From the NCBI GenBank assembly GCA_951799405.1, contig CATOGX010000043.1, forward strand, positions 82,331 to 146,330: a DNA stretch of 64,000 nucleotides. The letters run 5' to 3'. Source of the DNA: Agapetus fuscipes. Its lineage: Eukaryota > Arthropoda > Insecta > Trichoptera > Glossosomatidae. The notes beneath the pieces are model-generated. The model was not told the DNA's origin, did no database searches, and worked only from the letters and a program-made list of their open reading frames with translations. The position numbers were made by a program, and so were the translations under genes. Every line of letters starts with the position of its first letter. The first letter of the stretch is position 1. Shown in pieces: positions 1 through 10,029 of the stretch.

Positions 1-468
1 TCACTGGTCCGTAGCGTTTTAGAATACTGTTCTACCATCTGGTCTCCTCACTTCTCGGTCCATATTGACAATATTGAAAAAGTTCATACTAAATTTTTAA
101 AAATCGTTAATTTTAAACTAAATATTCCTATTGCTAATTTTGACCCCATCTTCCTTAACTCCTTACTTAATTTAACTAGTTTGTCTAATAGGAGAAAAAT
201 TATTGATTTACTCACACTCTATAAAATTAAGAATGGTCTAATAGATTGCCCGATGTTGCTTGAAACTATTAATTTTTTTGTTCCGCGACAGGGATCTCGT
301 CAGATAGTTCCTTATCGCCCTGTAGCTTCCAATACAAATGCACAATATAACAGTTGCATAAATCGCCTTCAACGTAGTGGTAATACCTGTACACTGGACT
401 TTGACCCACCCAACAATAACTTTGATAGGTATAGAGCTGGTCTGTTGAGGTACTTTTTGGATGAATAG
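1..468 (+). CDS. Reverse transcriptase C-terminal region (Jockey/CR1-like), partial
   Basis: The frame starting at base 1 is open and reads SLVRSVLEYCSTIWSPH, the conserved segment just after the reverse transcriptase core of Jockey/CR1-type LINEs. It continues with the IEKVHTKFLK and RRKIIDLLTLYKIKNGLID blocks and the family's usual INF.VPR segment. The stop is TAG at 466-468. No start codon is expected here, because the real start is upstream of the window. The frame is uninterrupted over 155 codons, so this insertion is fairly young. Family placement is from pattern recognition only. Confidence 0.7.
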   Translation, partial: SLVRSVLEYCSTIWSPHFSVHIDNIEKVHTKFLKIVNFKLNIPIANFDPIFLNSLLNLTSLSNRRKIIDLLTLYKIKNGLIDCPMLLETINFFVPRQGSRQIVPYRPVASNTNAQYNSCINRLQRSGNTCTLDFDPPNNNFDRYRAGLLRYFLDE

Positions 469-745
469 TGTTTTTATTTCTGTTGCTTGTATATTTCATT
501 TGATTTTTGATTTATATTTTTTGATTTATATTTTTTCTCTAGATAGTAACTTTGATTTTTATTCTTATTTTTATATAGTTTTTGTTATTGTGTTTATTTG
601 TTTCATTTTACTTTCATATACTTTACATCTTTTTGGTATTTTTATGTATTTGTGTTATTTTTGAAACTATGTAACCATTTCATGTAAAAGGCACTAAGTG
701 CCGTTAATAAATAAATAAACAAATAAATAAATAAATAAATAAACA
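1..745 (+). mobile_element. 3' end of a Jockey/CR1-like LINE, cut by the window edge
   Basis: An open frame runs from the first base to 468. It is followed by an AT-rich untranslated tail and ends in a run of AAAT repeats (about 700-742), the usual 3' signature of a non-LTR retrotransposon. The 5' part of the element lies outside the window. Confidence 0.75.
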
Positions 746-1280
746 CCAATTTAATTCTATTCTATTTTCTTTTCTTTCCCACCTTAAGGTGATTGGCAAC
801 TTGGTCAGGAGATCGCCTCCCGAACATGTTCACTAACACCACGCTTACTGTGGCCTTCAGTCAAAACCTACAAAAGATGCCCAGAACCGAAACCCAACAG
901 GGTGTCATTTAAAATCATCGCGCCTTTAAATTCCTTTACTTATGGCTATCATTGCTTGTTAGTGTTCTGAGCCACCTTGTCTAGTTTTACACTGGAGAGA
1001 GTGTTAGCCTCACGGGAGGGCCTTCTGCAAAGGAAAACATGCTGCAGAAGAGGAAGATGTCCTCACATCACGGAGCTGTTCTAGGTTATCAGCATTCTTC
1101 AGATCAGCTCTGAGCTCTGGCAGGGATCCACAACTGTTCCTCAGTGTCACGGTGGACATAAAGTTTTAATGGCTTAACTTGTGACTCATGCTCACACGCC
1201 ATGTAGCTCAAATCTCAGCAATAATTCTATTGTTGCAAATGGCATATTAATAAATCATATTATATATGTTTATGTTGATG
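746..1280. other. Unannotated stretch
   Basis: No coding exon, repeat family or inverted repeat could be recognised between the LINE tail and the next SINE. The sequence is of moderate base composition and appears unique within the window. Confidence 0.4.
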
Positions 1281-1562
1281 TCCGGTCAATAGCTCAGTTG
1301 GTAGAGTGCTTGCATTCCATGCCGAGAGCTCGTGTACGAATTCCCCCGAGGGTGTCAGAAATAGTTTCCCGTATCGATGCTTATTTTAAACTAAAAATAA
1401 TATACCGGCACAGGAAATCACAAGAAATGATTGTCAGTCCCCTTGAAAGCTGGAAAGCCCCATATCAACTGAAGTGTTTGGCATAAGGCCGGCCCCCTAA
1501 ATGCGACCTCTCGGCAGGATGTTATATGTGTATGGTATACTCTATGTGTAGTTTTTATTTGG
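1281..1562 (+). mobile_element. SINE-A copy
   Basis: The tRNA-like head has a box A (TAGCTCAGTTGGTAGAG) and a slightly decayed box B. The family body follows (GCCGGCCCCCT) and the end at CTATGTGTAGTTTTTATT. The part between GGCCGG and the end is shortened. In better copies the anticodon-loop position reads ATTCCAT, compatible with a tRNA-Gly(TCC)-like ancestor, but this is only a suggestion. Confidence 0.8.
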
Positions 1563-1567
1563 TTCTA

Positions 1568-1815
1568 ATCTCATCTAATCTAAGTTGTAAAGATGTTACA
1601 TCGGGGGTTCACATTACATGCATTCTCACAAGCAGAAACGTACAAGTCGCGCTTGCACATGCCGCATGTGAACCTTCAACATAAAAACTCAAATCTCAAA
1701 TGGGCATACACCCTGCAACTCTTGCCGTCCTTCGCTGAAACAGGGTAGACATTGGCAAAGTGAACCATTTTTACAGCATGGGTAGTCAGCCGCATACCAA
1801 CCTATAAGTCAAGGA
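1568..1815 (-). repeat. Repeat B copy, nearly full length
   Basis: On the minus strand it runs from TTCCTTGACTTATAGGTTGG to the TTAGATTAGAT tail, including the family core CTGTTTCAGCGAAGGACGGC. It lies directly after a SINE-A copy. No Pol III promoter boxes are evident, so whether B is a SINE is open. Confidence 0.8.
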
Positions 1816-1956
1816 ACATCAGAGTCAAGGAGAATCATCAGTCATCAGAATTATTGATATGTACGTAGTGTGTGAGATTTAAGTTTTTAGCTAGTATCGC
1901 ATGTCACCGTAGATTTCCTGCCCTTCTTACTGACGTCACTTCCTGGGGCTGCCCGC

Positions 1957-2871
1957 GTGACCCCGCACACTTGGCAATGTAGTGAAGGGTTACGGGCCCT
2001 CTCACACGCCCAGCCGGCTCGCAGGCAACTGCAACTCTACTCTGATATAAGTCTCTATCCAGTATCCACCAACCGCGTTGCTGGTAAACACGTAGATTAT
2101 GCTTTGCCAGAACATTATTTAATTAAGACAGAACTTCTATACCTAGTGACCAGGAGGCGTAAGCCCCTCCTTGACCAGTCTCCGGTTGACATATGTGGTA
2201 GTGCTGTCATCCCAGCAACCCATGTCCGAGTTCTTGGAGTAGAAATTGATCAGCACTTGGTACTCGATAGACAAATTGGCAAAACAGTTAAGTCAGGTTT
2301 CTTCGCTCTCCGACAAATTAGAGCAATCAGAAGAAATCTGACAACAAAGGCCTTAAAAACTGTTGTCAATGCCTTCGTGCTGTCGAAAATCGACTACTGC
2401 AATGGCGTATATGCCGGACAGCCCCAGAGCCAGCTGAAGAGACTCCAGTCTGTACTGAATGCCGCGGTCAGACTTATACATGGTGCCTCAAAGTTTTGCC
2501 ATATTACGCCGCACCTGAAGTCTCTTCACTGGCTCAAGATTCATGAACGAGTCCAGTATAAGATAGGGTTGCTGGTCTTCAAGAGCCTGCGTGGGACCGC
2601 ACCGAAATATTTAAAGGATATGATAACTCCAGCCACCACAAGCAGCAGAACAGCAACACTGCGATCAGCAGCATCATGTCGCAGTCGGATAGAGTTTCCA
2701 AGAAGGAAAAAGAAGACCGTTTTTGGAGATCGAGCCTTCAAGGTGGCTGCTCCAACGATATGGAACGGCCTCCCAGATGACCTGCGCGAAATGGATCTGG
2801 AGAGTACTTTTAGAAAGGGGTTGAAGACCCACCTGTTCGCGCGCTCATATGAGCAAGCGCCTTTGGGATGA
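1957..2871 (+). CDS. Reverse transcriptase C-terminal half of an L2/CR1-like LINE
   Basis: From about residue 54 the frame matches the C-terminal half of an L2/CR1-type reverse transcriptase. Visible blocks are KTELLYLVTRRR, VRVLGVEIDQHL (the LG..ID block after the catalytic core), FVLSKIDYCNGVY, HLKSLHWLKI and FGDRAFKVAAPTIWNGLP, with the stop at 2869. The first 50 or so residues do not look like LINE protein and are probably flanking DNA that happens to be open, so the true element is 5'-truncated near 2110. The catalytic (F/Y)xDD motif is missing. The frame is intact over about 250 codons, suggesting recent insertion. It acts, when complete, in target-primed reverse transcription. Confidence 0.8.
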   Translation: MTPHTWQCSEGLRALSHAQPARRQLQLYSDISLYPVSTNRVAGKHVDYALPEHYLIKTELLYLVTRRRKPLLDQSPVDICGSAVIPATHVRVLGVEIDQHLVLDRQIGKTVKSGFFALRQIRAIRRNLTTKALKTVVNAFVLSKIDYCNGVYAGQPQSQLKRLQSVLNAAVRLIHGASKFCHITPHLKSLHWLKIHERVQYKIGLLVFKSLRGTAPKYLKDMITPATTSSRTATLRSAASCRSRIEFPRRKKKTVFGDRAFKVAAPTIWNGLPDDLREMDLESTFRKGLKTHLFARSYEQAPLG

Positions 2872-2932
2872 CCAAGAGTCATGAAAAGGCGCTATAAAAA
2901 TACTGTATTATTATTATTATTATTTGCGTTTT
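2110..2932 (+). mobile_element. 5'-truncated L2/CR1-like LINE with ATT microsatellite tail
   Basis: The coding end at 2871 is followed by a very short untranslated tail that reaches GGCGCTATAAAAATACTG and then ATT repeats. Related pieces at 30172-30600 and 45440-45745, and a minus-strand end near 15330-15415, share the GGCGCT 3' signature. Confidence 0.75.
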
Positions 2933-3139
2933 GATTTTGGTTAAAGTATTTTTTTTCTGCTCTCCACATATTTATAGAAGTTTCAAATTGTATCGTGCAT
3001 CGACTTATAATATCTGTGAACAAGAAACTATTTAAACGGTAATATACACCATATCCGTTTCAACTCACTTAACCGTAAATCGTTCTAAGTTAAAGTTTTT
3101 TTTTTATTTACTCAAATTAATCAAACAGAAGATATTCGT

Positions 3140-3345
3140 TATGAGCATTTGAAATAAAACAACGATTCGATTCGCGCCTGTCACCTCGACCATAATTTTA
3201 CCCTGGTTCAACAGATGCCATTGGTTAATTATTAATTTATGATTGACTCATATAAAATAATAATACAAAACCAGTTTATGACCAAGCAAAATGAGTTGAT
3301 AAATTGCATTCCTCGTCCCAAATCTATTTAAAAATATAAACTCAA
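3140..3345 (+). mobile_element. SINE-G copy, 5' truncated
   Basis: Shares ACCCTGGTTCAACAGATGCC, the AATTGCATTCCTC block and the AAATCTATTTAAAAA end with better copies at 25990 and 44936. The tRNA-like head is missing. Confidence 0.65.
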
Positions 3346-3902
3346 ATCGCCTGCGAGTCGCCCCATGTACGAGAGTCCTAGCACACTTGTTCCTCCCTAT
3401 AATGGATCTGACGGCGCCACTTTTCCACACGTTGGAGTCTTCCATCTTATTCCTGGAGGAGCGGAAGTGCAGCGTTGCAGCGAGCTACAGTATAACATGT
3501 TCAGTTAGTATATCCACCATCATGAGCGCTAGTATAACATGCCAGCATTGCATGACTCAGTATAGATGTAACCAGCTGGCAGGCCGCCAACTCGCCGATA
3601 TAGATTTTCGGCGAAACTCGGAAACTTGCGGCTGCAGAGTCGCATCACAACTCCAGGTGGCATTGACATTAATAATGCACTACTGCACAGCGACGACACA
3701 CTACTAATGCACATTGTTACGACTTTGTAATTGTGTGTCTATTGTGTTTACTTGTAATTGTCTGTATAATAAATAAGCAAATAAAGATAATATTATGTAT
3801 AAACATTAAAGTCAATGGTAAAAAGCAAATGGTAGAAAGCCAAACAAGCACTGGGGGGGGGGAGCAGCAGCCATCCAGGCCGGGCAGAGTTGTGTAACTC
3901 AC
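3346..3902. other. Intronic sequence downstream of the exchanger exon
   Basis: On the minus strand this lies after the splice donor of the exchanger exon, so it is part of the next intron. A run of G residues sits near 3853 and AATAAATAAGCAAATAAAG near 3768. No further exchanger exon was recognised before the window edge. Confidence 0.45.
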
Positions 3903-4158
3903 CTATCTTGGCCAAGCTGGCGAACAGGATCCAGATGCCGATGAGGAAGGGCGTCTCCACCCTGGTGAACTCCACCTTGGCCACCTCATAGCGCTTCACG
4001 TGGTGCTGGTGGCCTCCTGCTCCTTCTGCTGCTCCTCCAGGAGTGGGCGTGGTGTCTGCAGGGTTGGTGGAAGGCTGGGAGCTGCTGCTGGTGATGCCGA
4101 TGGTGGTGCGGGAGTCCGAGGCCACGGTGCTGGCGGAGCCGCGGTCCAAGGCCAGACC
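3903..4158 (-). CDS. Na+/H+ exchanger (Nhe/SLC9-type), exon with first membrane segment
   Basis: The plasma-membrane or organelle antiporter of this family exchanges Na+ for H+. The exon encodes about 85 residues: a low-complexity extracellular stretch rich in Ser, Thr, Pro and Gly, then KRYEVAKVEFTRVETPFLIG followed by IWILFASLAKIG, the hallmark of the first membrane helix of animal NHE proteins. The 5' boundary is an acceptor with a pyrimidine tract (CCTCCCCAG, AG at 4160-4159). The 3' boundary is a donor GTGAGTTA (GT at 3902-3901). Its phase matches the upstream exon at 7109-7183. The following exons, expected to continue with FHMTPKL-like sequence, are not in this window. Which NHE paralogue it is cannot be decided from this piece. 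Confidence 0.78.
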
Positions 4159-4236
4159 CTGGGGAGGATAATGACAACAATCAGTCAGTCTGCTAGTGGT
4201 TGTGAGGGTGCATGGTGCGGACGTAATCTGTTATGA

Positions 4237-4556
4237 ACCCAACTAAGCTACACATATAGTGTAGCTCTTTGCCTGCGTTATCCCCGGAGGGGTCGCATCT
4301 AGCGATTCGGGACCTATTTATTTTTACGGGTAAGGGGGACGGCCTCACACCAACCACTCTCAGTTGCAGTGGGGGTTTCCAGCTCCCGGGGGAGCTGGTT
4401 CTCATTTATTGTGTAGGCTGTGTACACCTTGCCGGTTTTTATTTTGGGTTTGAAATAGACACAGAAACAGGAAATCATTTCTTACACCCTCGGTGGGGAT
4501 CGAACCCTTGCTCTCGGCATGGATCTACCAACTGAGCTATCGATTCTACAACAGAT
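4237..4556 (-). mobile_element. SINE-A copy
   Basis: Complete minus-strand copy from the tRNA-like head (ends CCAACTGAGCTATCGAT at 4552) to GCAACTAAGC-type sequence at the other end. It carries the variant GAGAGCAAGGGTTCGATC box B that is diagnostic of the chimeric C-A subfamily. Just beyond the head is an AAGCAACTGGGT-like remnant that may be SINE-C. Confidence 0.8.
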
Positions 4557-4884
4557 TCCACAACAATACCCAGTTGCTTCCTGTGTCCTCATTGTGTCGG
4601 TGGACAGTCTGTCGTGACACAGATATATTGAATACATGGAGGCAATGAATGCTGTGTGAAGTATGTACGAGTATAGCTCCATGTTTTAGGGTTTAGCCAC
4701 ATCACTATGCAAATTGGGCGGATTCCGTGTATTCAGCGTGCGGGATAATAACAGGTATTGGATTTCAATACGTGACCCAGAAAATATCTGATACATTACC
4801 TGTCAGTTCATACAAGTTACATTAAATCACTGTATCTATGCACAACACGGCAAAAAAATACGTGTAGGCTCACACTTAACGTTG

Positions 4885-5000
4885 AAGGACATGTATGAAA
4901 GAGTGGTGGATGTGAATGAACTGAGAGTAAGTCACGATATGAATAAGTATAGGAGATTCTGCAGAGGTTCTGGCCACTCCTTGACGACAACGTTACAGTT
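4885..5000 (+). mobile_element. RTE-like LINE C-terminal remnant
   Basis: Reads MYERVVDVNELRVS, then RRFCRGSGHS, matching the CMKKVMDMNELK...RQLCRGSGHP ends of the other RTE-like copies, with drift. Only the last 40 or so codons remain. Confidence 0.55.
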
Positions 5001-5004
5001 GCTT

Positions 5005-5153
5005 CTAATGAACCTTCACTCGATTAGACACAGCATCATTCTTAACAACTTTGAAGGAAAAATTATGGTAAGGTGAACAGGGGGTCGCCCAAGAACTTCA
5101 TACTTCCAGGATTTGAAGCGGCTCATGGATGTCTCCTCCTATTCGCGGCTCAA
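5005..5153 (+). mobile_element. LINE C-terminal coding remnant (GRPRTSYFQDL family)
   Basis: A frame with one stop reads IILNNFEGKIM, then GRPRTSYFQDLKRLMDVSS, then YSRLKRMANSRDRWLAQQG. This is the C-terminal tail of a non-LTR retrotransposon ORF2. Its last coding stretch runs straight into the 56-bp tandem array, of which it is the source. Confidence 0.65.
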
Positions 5154-5600
5154 GAGGATGGCAAACAGTAGAGACAGATGGCTGGCACAACAAGGCACTA
5201 CCGTTACAAGAGGATGGCAACCAACAGAGACAGATGGCTGGCACAACAAGGCACTGCCTTTACAAGCGGATTGTAATCAACAGAGATAGATGGCTGGCAC
5301 AAAAAGGCACTGCCTTTATAAGAGGATGGCAACCAACATAGATAGATGGCTTGCACAACAAGGCACTGCCTTAACAAGAGGATGGCAACCAACAGAGACA
5401 GATGGCTGGCACAACAAGGCACTGCCTTTACAAGCGGATTGTAACCAACAGAGATAGATGGCTGGCACAACAAGGCACTGCCTTTACAAGCGGATTGTAA
5501 CCAACAGAGATAGATGGCTGGCACAACAAGGCACTGCCTTTACAAGAGAATGGCAACTAACATATACAGATGGCTGGCACAACAAGGCATTGCTTTTAGA
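5154..5600 (+). repeat. 56-bp tandem array, 8 units, LINE-derived
   Basis: Eight head-to-tail units of 56 bp, each with the core ACAGATGGCTGGCACAACAA and the end GGCACTGCCTTTACAAG. The first unit continues the coding sequence of the LINE remnant at 5005-5153 (KRMANSRDRWLAQQG). The unit is not a multiple of three, so the reading frame changes every unit. A homologous array in the opposite orientation lies at 23395-24627. Confidence 0.92.
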
Positions 5601-5994
5601 AGCTTACAATACATTTTTTGGTACAACGCTGTGTTTGAATTACAATAATATCCTCAGGTAATGATTTATTTCCTCAGTGTGTACATAGTAACTAATGCAC
5701 ACAAGTGTATTTATAGCCCCATCACAGTAATTATAGCTCCACAACACAAACACACCTGTAAGCGCATGTTTACACGCGGAGAACTCGTTCCAGATGCTAT
5801 TTTTACTGCCCCGGCTTACTTACTGCTGTACACGGCTGTATTTCTGTCATAAAAGTCTATTTGCATCTCACATCATCATTATCCTCAGCACGACATTACG
5901 AGATGGGTCTCCGCCACATTGATTAACCTTTGCCAGCACTGTCTGTCCAACTCCTATGTCCCCCAGTCCCATAAAGAAATCTTTCATAAATCTT
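5601..5994. other. Unannotated intronic stretch
   Basis: AT-rich sequence between the array and the next SINE, with no recognised repeat or exon. Confidence 0.35.
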
Positions 5995-6300
5995 GGACCG
6001 GTCCGTAGTCCAGTGGCAACACTTCGGACTCGTAAATGGAAGGTTGTGGATTCAGACCCGGCGGAGCACAAAAATATACCATTTATATTTCGAATGTGCT
6101 CTTCGCTGAGTTGAAAAATTCATAAACCTTTACCAAAGAACGGTCACTGAAAGGTCCATCCAACCTTACAACAACTGGGTCTTGCTTGAGAATTAGCGCT
6201 TTCTACAGCGACGACCAAGCTCGCAGAGGGCTCTTGAGGTGTGGTACACACAAAAACAGCGCTCACCAAATAAATCATCCTAATATTATTATTTTATTAT
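5995..6300 (+). mobile_element. SINE-C copy, full length
   Basis: The head GACCGGTCCGTAGTCCAGTGG and the box-B-like segment GGTTGTGGATTCAGACCC give the tRNA-like promoter. The body has TTTGGTAAAG/CTTTACC-type sequence and GGTCCATCCAACCTTACAGC, and the end is GCGCTCACCAAATAAATCAT followed by ATT repeats. Confidence 0.85.
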
Positions 6301-6359
6301 TATTTCTAATTTAATCTTATGTCACGTATGTCAAAGATATACGTGACATTGGGGATTCA

Positions 6360-6436
6360 TATGGCTCTTGAGGTGTGATACACACAAAAACAGCGCTCAC
6401 CAAATAAATCATCCTAAAAATATTATTATTATTATA
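6360..6436 (+). mobile_element. SINE-C 3' end fragment
   Basis: Repeats the last 60 bases of the preceding SINE-C (TGAGGTGTGATACACACAAA, then CACCAAATAAATCATCC and ATT repeats). It is separated from that copy by about 60 bases and is probably a partial tandem duplication or a truncated second insertion. Confidence 0.7.
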
Positions 6437-6437
6437 T

Positions 6438-6640
6438 GCATTCTAACGAGCAGACACGTATAAGTTCGCACTTAAACGTGCCGCATGTGAACCTACAATA
6501 TAAAAACCCAAATCCAAATGTACATACACCCTGCAACTCTTGCCGACCTACCCTGAAACAGGAGTGGCATTGGCAAAGTGAACCATTTTCTACAGCATGG
6601 GTGGTCAGCCGCGTACCAAACTATACAGCAAGGGATGGAT
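6438..6640 (-). repeat. Repeat B copy, partial
   Basis: Carries the B segments GCATTCTAACGAGCAGACACG, GTGCCGCATGTGAACCTAC and the head GTGGTCAGCCGCGTACCAA on the minus strand. The TTAGAT tail is missing, replaced by the SINE-C microsatellite. Confidence 0.75.
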
Positions 6641-7108
6641 GAATGCCATTAATCATTGTGATTTGTAGTCCCTTCAATTTTCAAGCTTAGTTCAAGGAAA
6701 AGCTGATTTTGGTCTGGGTAAAGAAACGACGGAAGGTTGACGAAGTGGATCATCTAGTGCCTGGCCAGGATGTGGGGAGACTGCTGGATGACTGGATAAT
6801 GTTCAGGAAAATGAAGGGCAGAGGGGCTGGACAACAAGAAAGCTTAAAGAAGAGTGTATGGGTGCTTCGTTACTTTGAGGAGTCGATGGAAATTGGTTTA
6901 GAAACAAGAAAAAAACACCGTATTGGGCGGGAGTGCCTTATGTATTGCTGTGCCAATAGCCTGGGAGTTATTGCATGTGTGTCCTAAATTGTTTTCAAAG
7001 AGCAAAACACACCAGAAACAATTAGACAGAAGAAAGAAGACATTAAGACAACACGCTGATAAAGAAGAACGGTTGATATCCCTGCAGCATGTGAAGTGGC
7101 TAACTTAC

Positions 7109-7183
7109 CAGTGGTGTTTCAGCGCTGAAGGCGGGCCCAGCCAGGCAGCCGTGCACGAGGAAGCCCACCAGCATGACGCTCAT
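7109..7183 (-). CDS. Na+/H+ exchanger, first coding exon (signal peptide)
   Basis: Encodes 25 residues beginning MSVMLVGFLVHGCLAGPAFS and ending AETPL, a typical cleavable signal peptide or first hydrophobic segment of an NHE protein. The exon ends exactly at a donor GTAAGT (GT at 7108-7107) in phase 0, which fits the phase-0 start of the exon at 4158. The frame stays open upstream to about 7369 with other ATGs, one before TTTPLSL, but the residues there are Arg/Ala-rich and look like translated GC-rich leader, so I chose the ATG at 7183. A longer N-terminus is possible. Confidence 0.6.
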
Positions 7184-7400
7184 GCACCAGCGCACGTCTG
7201 CGCGCGCGCCGCGTGCCGGGGGCTCGCCAGCACGCCCCAGCGCGTGCCAGCATGCGCGGCGCGCCAGGTGCACGCCGTGCCGCAGGCTGAGCGGCGTGGT
7301 GGTCATCTTCACGTCACCGCGCCAGCGTGCCCGGAGCACGCGGGGAGCACGATGAGCACCAGCAAGCACGCGGGCACGAAACTTGCGCGTGTAAGCGCGC
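7184..7400 (-). promoter_or_regulatory. GC-rich, CpG-dense leader or promoter region of the exchanger
   Basis: This block is very rich in CG dinucleotides (for example GCGCGCGCCGCG near 7200) in a window that is otherwise AT-rich. It lies immediately upstream, on the minus strand, of the first exchanger coding exon, so it is probably 5' untranslated exon plus core promoter. No TATA box or initiator could be assigned. Confidence 0.5.
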
Positions 7401-8309
7401 GTTCAGTCACACTGTCACTTGTAAAGGCGGCTTGTGTGTCTGGACAACTTGTGTTTCAGTCTTTCACGTAATATTTTGTTTTATCTTATTTTTTACTTTT
7501 TTGTTCTAAATTTGATACTAGATTATTATATTACTTTTCACAGCCTCTAAAACTATTAAAAAATACCGGATACATGACAAAGTAAAATTATATGGGAAAT
7601 GTAGGCATCTATGTATCTATATTTTTACTATATATTAAAACATCTAACATTTGTTCTCATTATTTTTTCAGAACAAACACGTTGGACGCTCATACAAAGC
7701 TAATTTTCCAAAGTATTTTCCACGAAGCTTTTTTAAGAAATTTTAAAATGACATTATACGTATCTAATAATTTTATAATCTCCCAGTCAGAGACGTGCCC
7801 GTGAATGTCAAAGTGAATAATTCCATGTTTTCCTCTTTCTGAGGAATCAAGAGATTTCCCTGCTCCCAAAAAAGTAAGTTTCCTCCTCTCATAATCTACC
7901 AGTGTTTATACTTAGTTTCTAATTATGAAAAACACCGAAAAGAATCATTATTTCTAACACAGGTGTGTCGGTCGGAATGCGTATTCTCAACAGGAATGCA
8001 CAAATGATTTATTTAAAATAATTATATATTGAAGTTACTATTAGAACACGATCTATTCCATCTAGAACGCGCTCCTGAACTGAAATCTCTCCCAGAGTTC
8101 TGTCATTTTTCTACTTCGCACTATCTGGTGCGGCATTTGAGATAAAGTGAGGAGCTCCACTCTTATTTATGGCTCTAACTCAACTCATATACTATTTTTA
8201 TTTGTTTTTCACTTAATTAAGTAAAAATAGTAATTAGTAGCGTAAATTATATGCAGGGAACAAACACTCAGCGAATATTCGTCACGAAAAAACACTCGTA
8301 TAGGCCAAT
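7401..8309. other. Upstream flank of the exchanger, no gene seen
   Basis: AT-rich apparently single-copy DNA. No repeat shared with the rest of the window was found, so distal regulatory sequence is possible but not shown. Confidence 0.35.
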
Positions 8310-8480
8310 GTATTTGCTGGGCACAGTTTTTGTGTGAATCACACATCAAGAGCCCTCTGGGTATTCTATAAACAATACTCAGTTGTTGTTAGCTGTACCT
8401 GTCAGGCTGATTAAACCTTCAATTTGTCAGTGACGAGCGGTCAAAGGCAATTTTTCTGAATGTTTGAAAAAATACAGAGT
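8310..8480 (-). mobile_element. Old SINE-C remnant
   Basis: Shares TTTTTGTGTGAATCACACATC, CAAGAGCCCTCTG and a degraded CAGTTG/GGCTG segment with the SINE-C 3' half on the minus strand. Heavily diverged. Confidence 0.5.
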
Positions 8481-9015
8481 CGGTTCGATTTGTACAAATA
8501 CTAAGTTTACAGATGTAATGTACTTAAAATTAACTTTTGTTTATTAAAAAGTAATTCTTACCTTTAACCATCGTTCATTTAATTAAAATTTTATACTAGC
8601 ACCACATAAACTTGGTATTTTAAATTGTATAAATATGGAATTGAATGGCTTCTTAATATTTATTTAATTCAGCCTAAAAAACATTTAAGATTAATTAAAT
8701 CCCTATAAATTATTAATACACAAAAACCGCCGCAAACTCCTTTAACTATTTATTATTGTCATTTATTTATAATGTGCGATAATATGTTTTAATTAAGTTT
8801 AACTGTCGCCGGTGATTTAATAATTATTTAGCTTTAGAAAGTATTCAGGCACTATGATAACAACGCTAGGGATCTCTTCGTATTTATGCTGCATCTGCTG
8901 TAGGTTCACTCAAGACGAAATCTGAAACAAAGAGGAAAACAAATTAATTAACAACATTGAATATTAATCACTTAAATTAATTGATTAATATTTAATAGCA
9001 CATGAAAATAATACC
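8481..9015. other. AT-rich unannotated stretch
   Basis: Dominated by TTTAATTAA-type sequence. No coding, repeat-family or RNA signal could be supported. Confidence 0.35.
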
Positions 9016-9168
9016 CTTTTCACACGATTAGTTGTCGGCTATCCGGTCACGAAATGTATGGGATCGCTGGACAACCCCCGCCGGATAGTGTGAAGGCTTA
9101 CATACGTGCATCCGCACACACTACCTAACCTCCGATCCGGACACGGAATAAATCCTGTGAAAAAGGTT
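9016..9168. mobile_element. Candidate MITE, single copy
   Basis: Imperfect terminal inverted repeats: CCCTTTTCACACGATTAG at the left and ATCCTGTGAAAAAGG at the right, with GC-rich subterminal parts (ATCCGGTC and GATCCGGACAC). Only one copy is visible and no clear target duplication, so the class is unknown. Confidence 0.45.
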
Positions 9169-9190
9169 TTTTCTTTTGTATGGTAACCTG

Positions 9191-9345
9191 AAGCGCTATT
9201 CTGCTAAATTCCTTGAAATAGCGATTCGTGTCAAAAATAAGGTGTTCTGTGATTTTTTTTATCTATGGAGTTCTTTCGCAAGCGTTAGCAAGCTCCGACT
9301 TGGATCGATGTCCATGTTGTAAGGAATTTAGCAGAATAGAGCCCT
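9191..9345. mobile_element. MITE family AAGCGC, copy 1
   Basis: The left end AAGCGCTATTCTGCTAAATT and the right end AATTTAGCAGAATAGAGCCCT are inverted repeats, flanked by the 3-bp direct repeat CTG. Related copies lie at 15270-15501, 17362-17503 and 21356-21529. Confidence 0.8.
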
Positions 9346-9744
9346 CTGAATTAAACTGTCCATTTACGACAGCTACGTGCATCCCCTAAAATCTCCGTTT
9401 CTTTTTTAATATGTTTCTTAAACTTCTAAGCCTTAATAAAATAAAATGGTGACAGTAACGAGAAAAATCAGGCGATATAATGGATTTTTTATATGAATTA
9501 AGAAGTAATAAAAATTAAAAACCTAAATAAATGCCCAATGGTCAAGTGCAGTATGTGGTATACAATATAAGAGTCTAATAAATCAACTGTCTACGAGTAC
9601 TTGTTATATTGTCTCTATGTATAAAACAGCTGTAGGCAAGAATTGAACACAAATAAGGGCTTTTAGAGGGCACGCATAACTAGGCAGAGCACAATTACAC
9701 AGCTTATAGAATATGTATTCAGATCATCTGTCAGTACTTGCTCA

Positions 9745-10015
9745 TATTATGTACTTGCTTGCTATGAGTTTTCTTGGGTTAAGTTAAGGCCTGACTTGGC
9801 GTTTGTGAAATCATCGTCACACAGTTACAAGTGACAACTACTGAAGCTACGCAACGTCAATCGTGAGGATAATTTTTTTGATCAGTTAACGTCACATATT
9901 ATGCTAACGTTGGTTTATGTGACTTTAAACTGATGAAAAAACTACCCACACGATTGGAATAAGTGTGTCCTTTTCATTCAGTATAAAGTCGCTATGCAAA
10001 TGTTGATAATACTTA
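9745..10015. mobile_element. Element sharing an interior with the MITE at 47849
   Basis: Contains GCTAACGTTGGTTTATGTGA, ACTTTAAACTGATGAAAAAA and CAGTATAAAGTCGCTATGC, which match the interior of the small MITE at 47849-47982. The left boundary is unclear. It may be a longer relative. Confidence 0.5.
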
Positions 10016-10029
10016 GCCACAGGGTTGCA

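Larger units (their letters stand above)
4159..7108 (-). other. Intron between the two exchanger exons
   Basis: Bounded on the minus strand by the donor GTAAGT (GT at 7108-7107) and the acceptor AG (4160-4159). It is filled with SINE-A, LINE fragments, a 56-bp tandem array, SINE-C and repeat B, all listed separately. The stretch 6645-7105 holds no recognised repeat. Confidence 0.65.

Noticed and set aside
5129..5661. Short coding frames across the 56-bp array
   Set aside because: The 56-bp unit shifts frame each repeat. The frames are fragments of the underlying LINE tail and do not form a gene.
6709..6987. A 92-codon plus-strand frame reading VKKRRKVDEVDHLV
   Set aside because: No recognisable domain, splice site or repeat family. 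It lies in the antisense of the exchanger intron, and its length is within what chance allows.
7173..7471. Plus-strand frames in the GC-rich block at 7.2 kb
   Set aside because: They are antisense to the exchanger's first exon and have no domain. The minus-strand reading has a signal peptide and a splice donor in the right phase.
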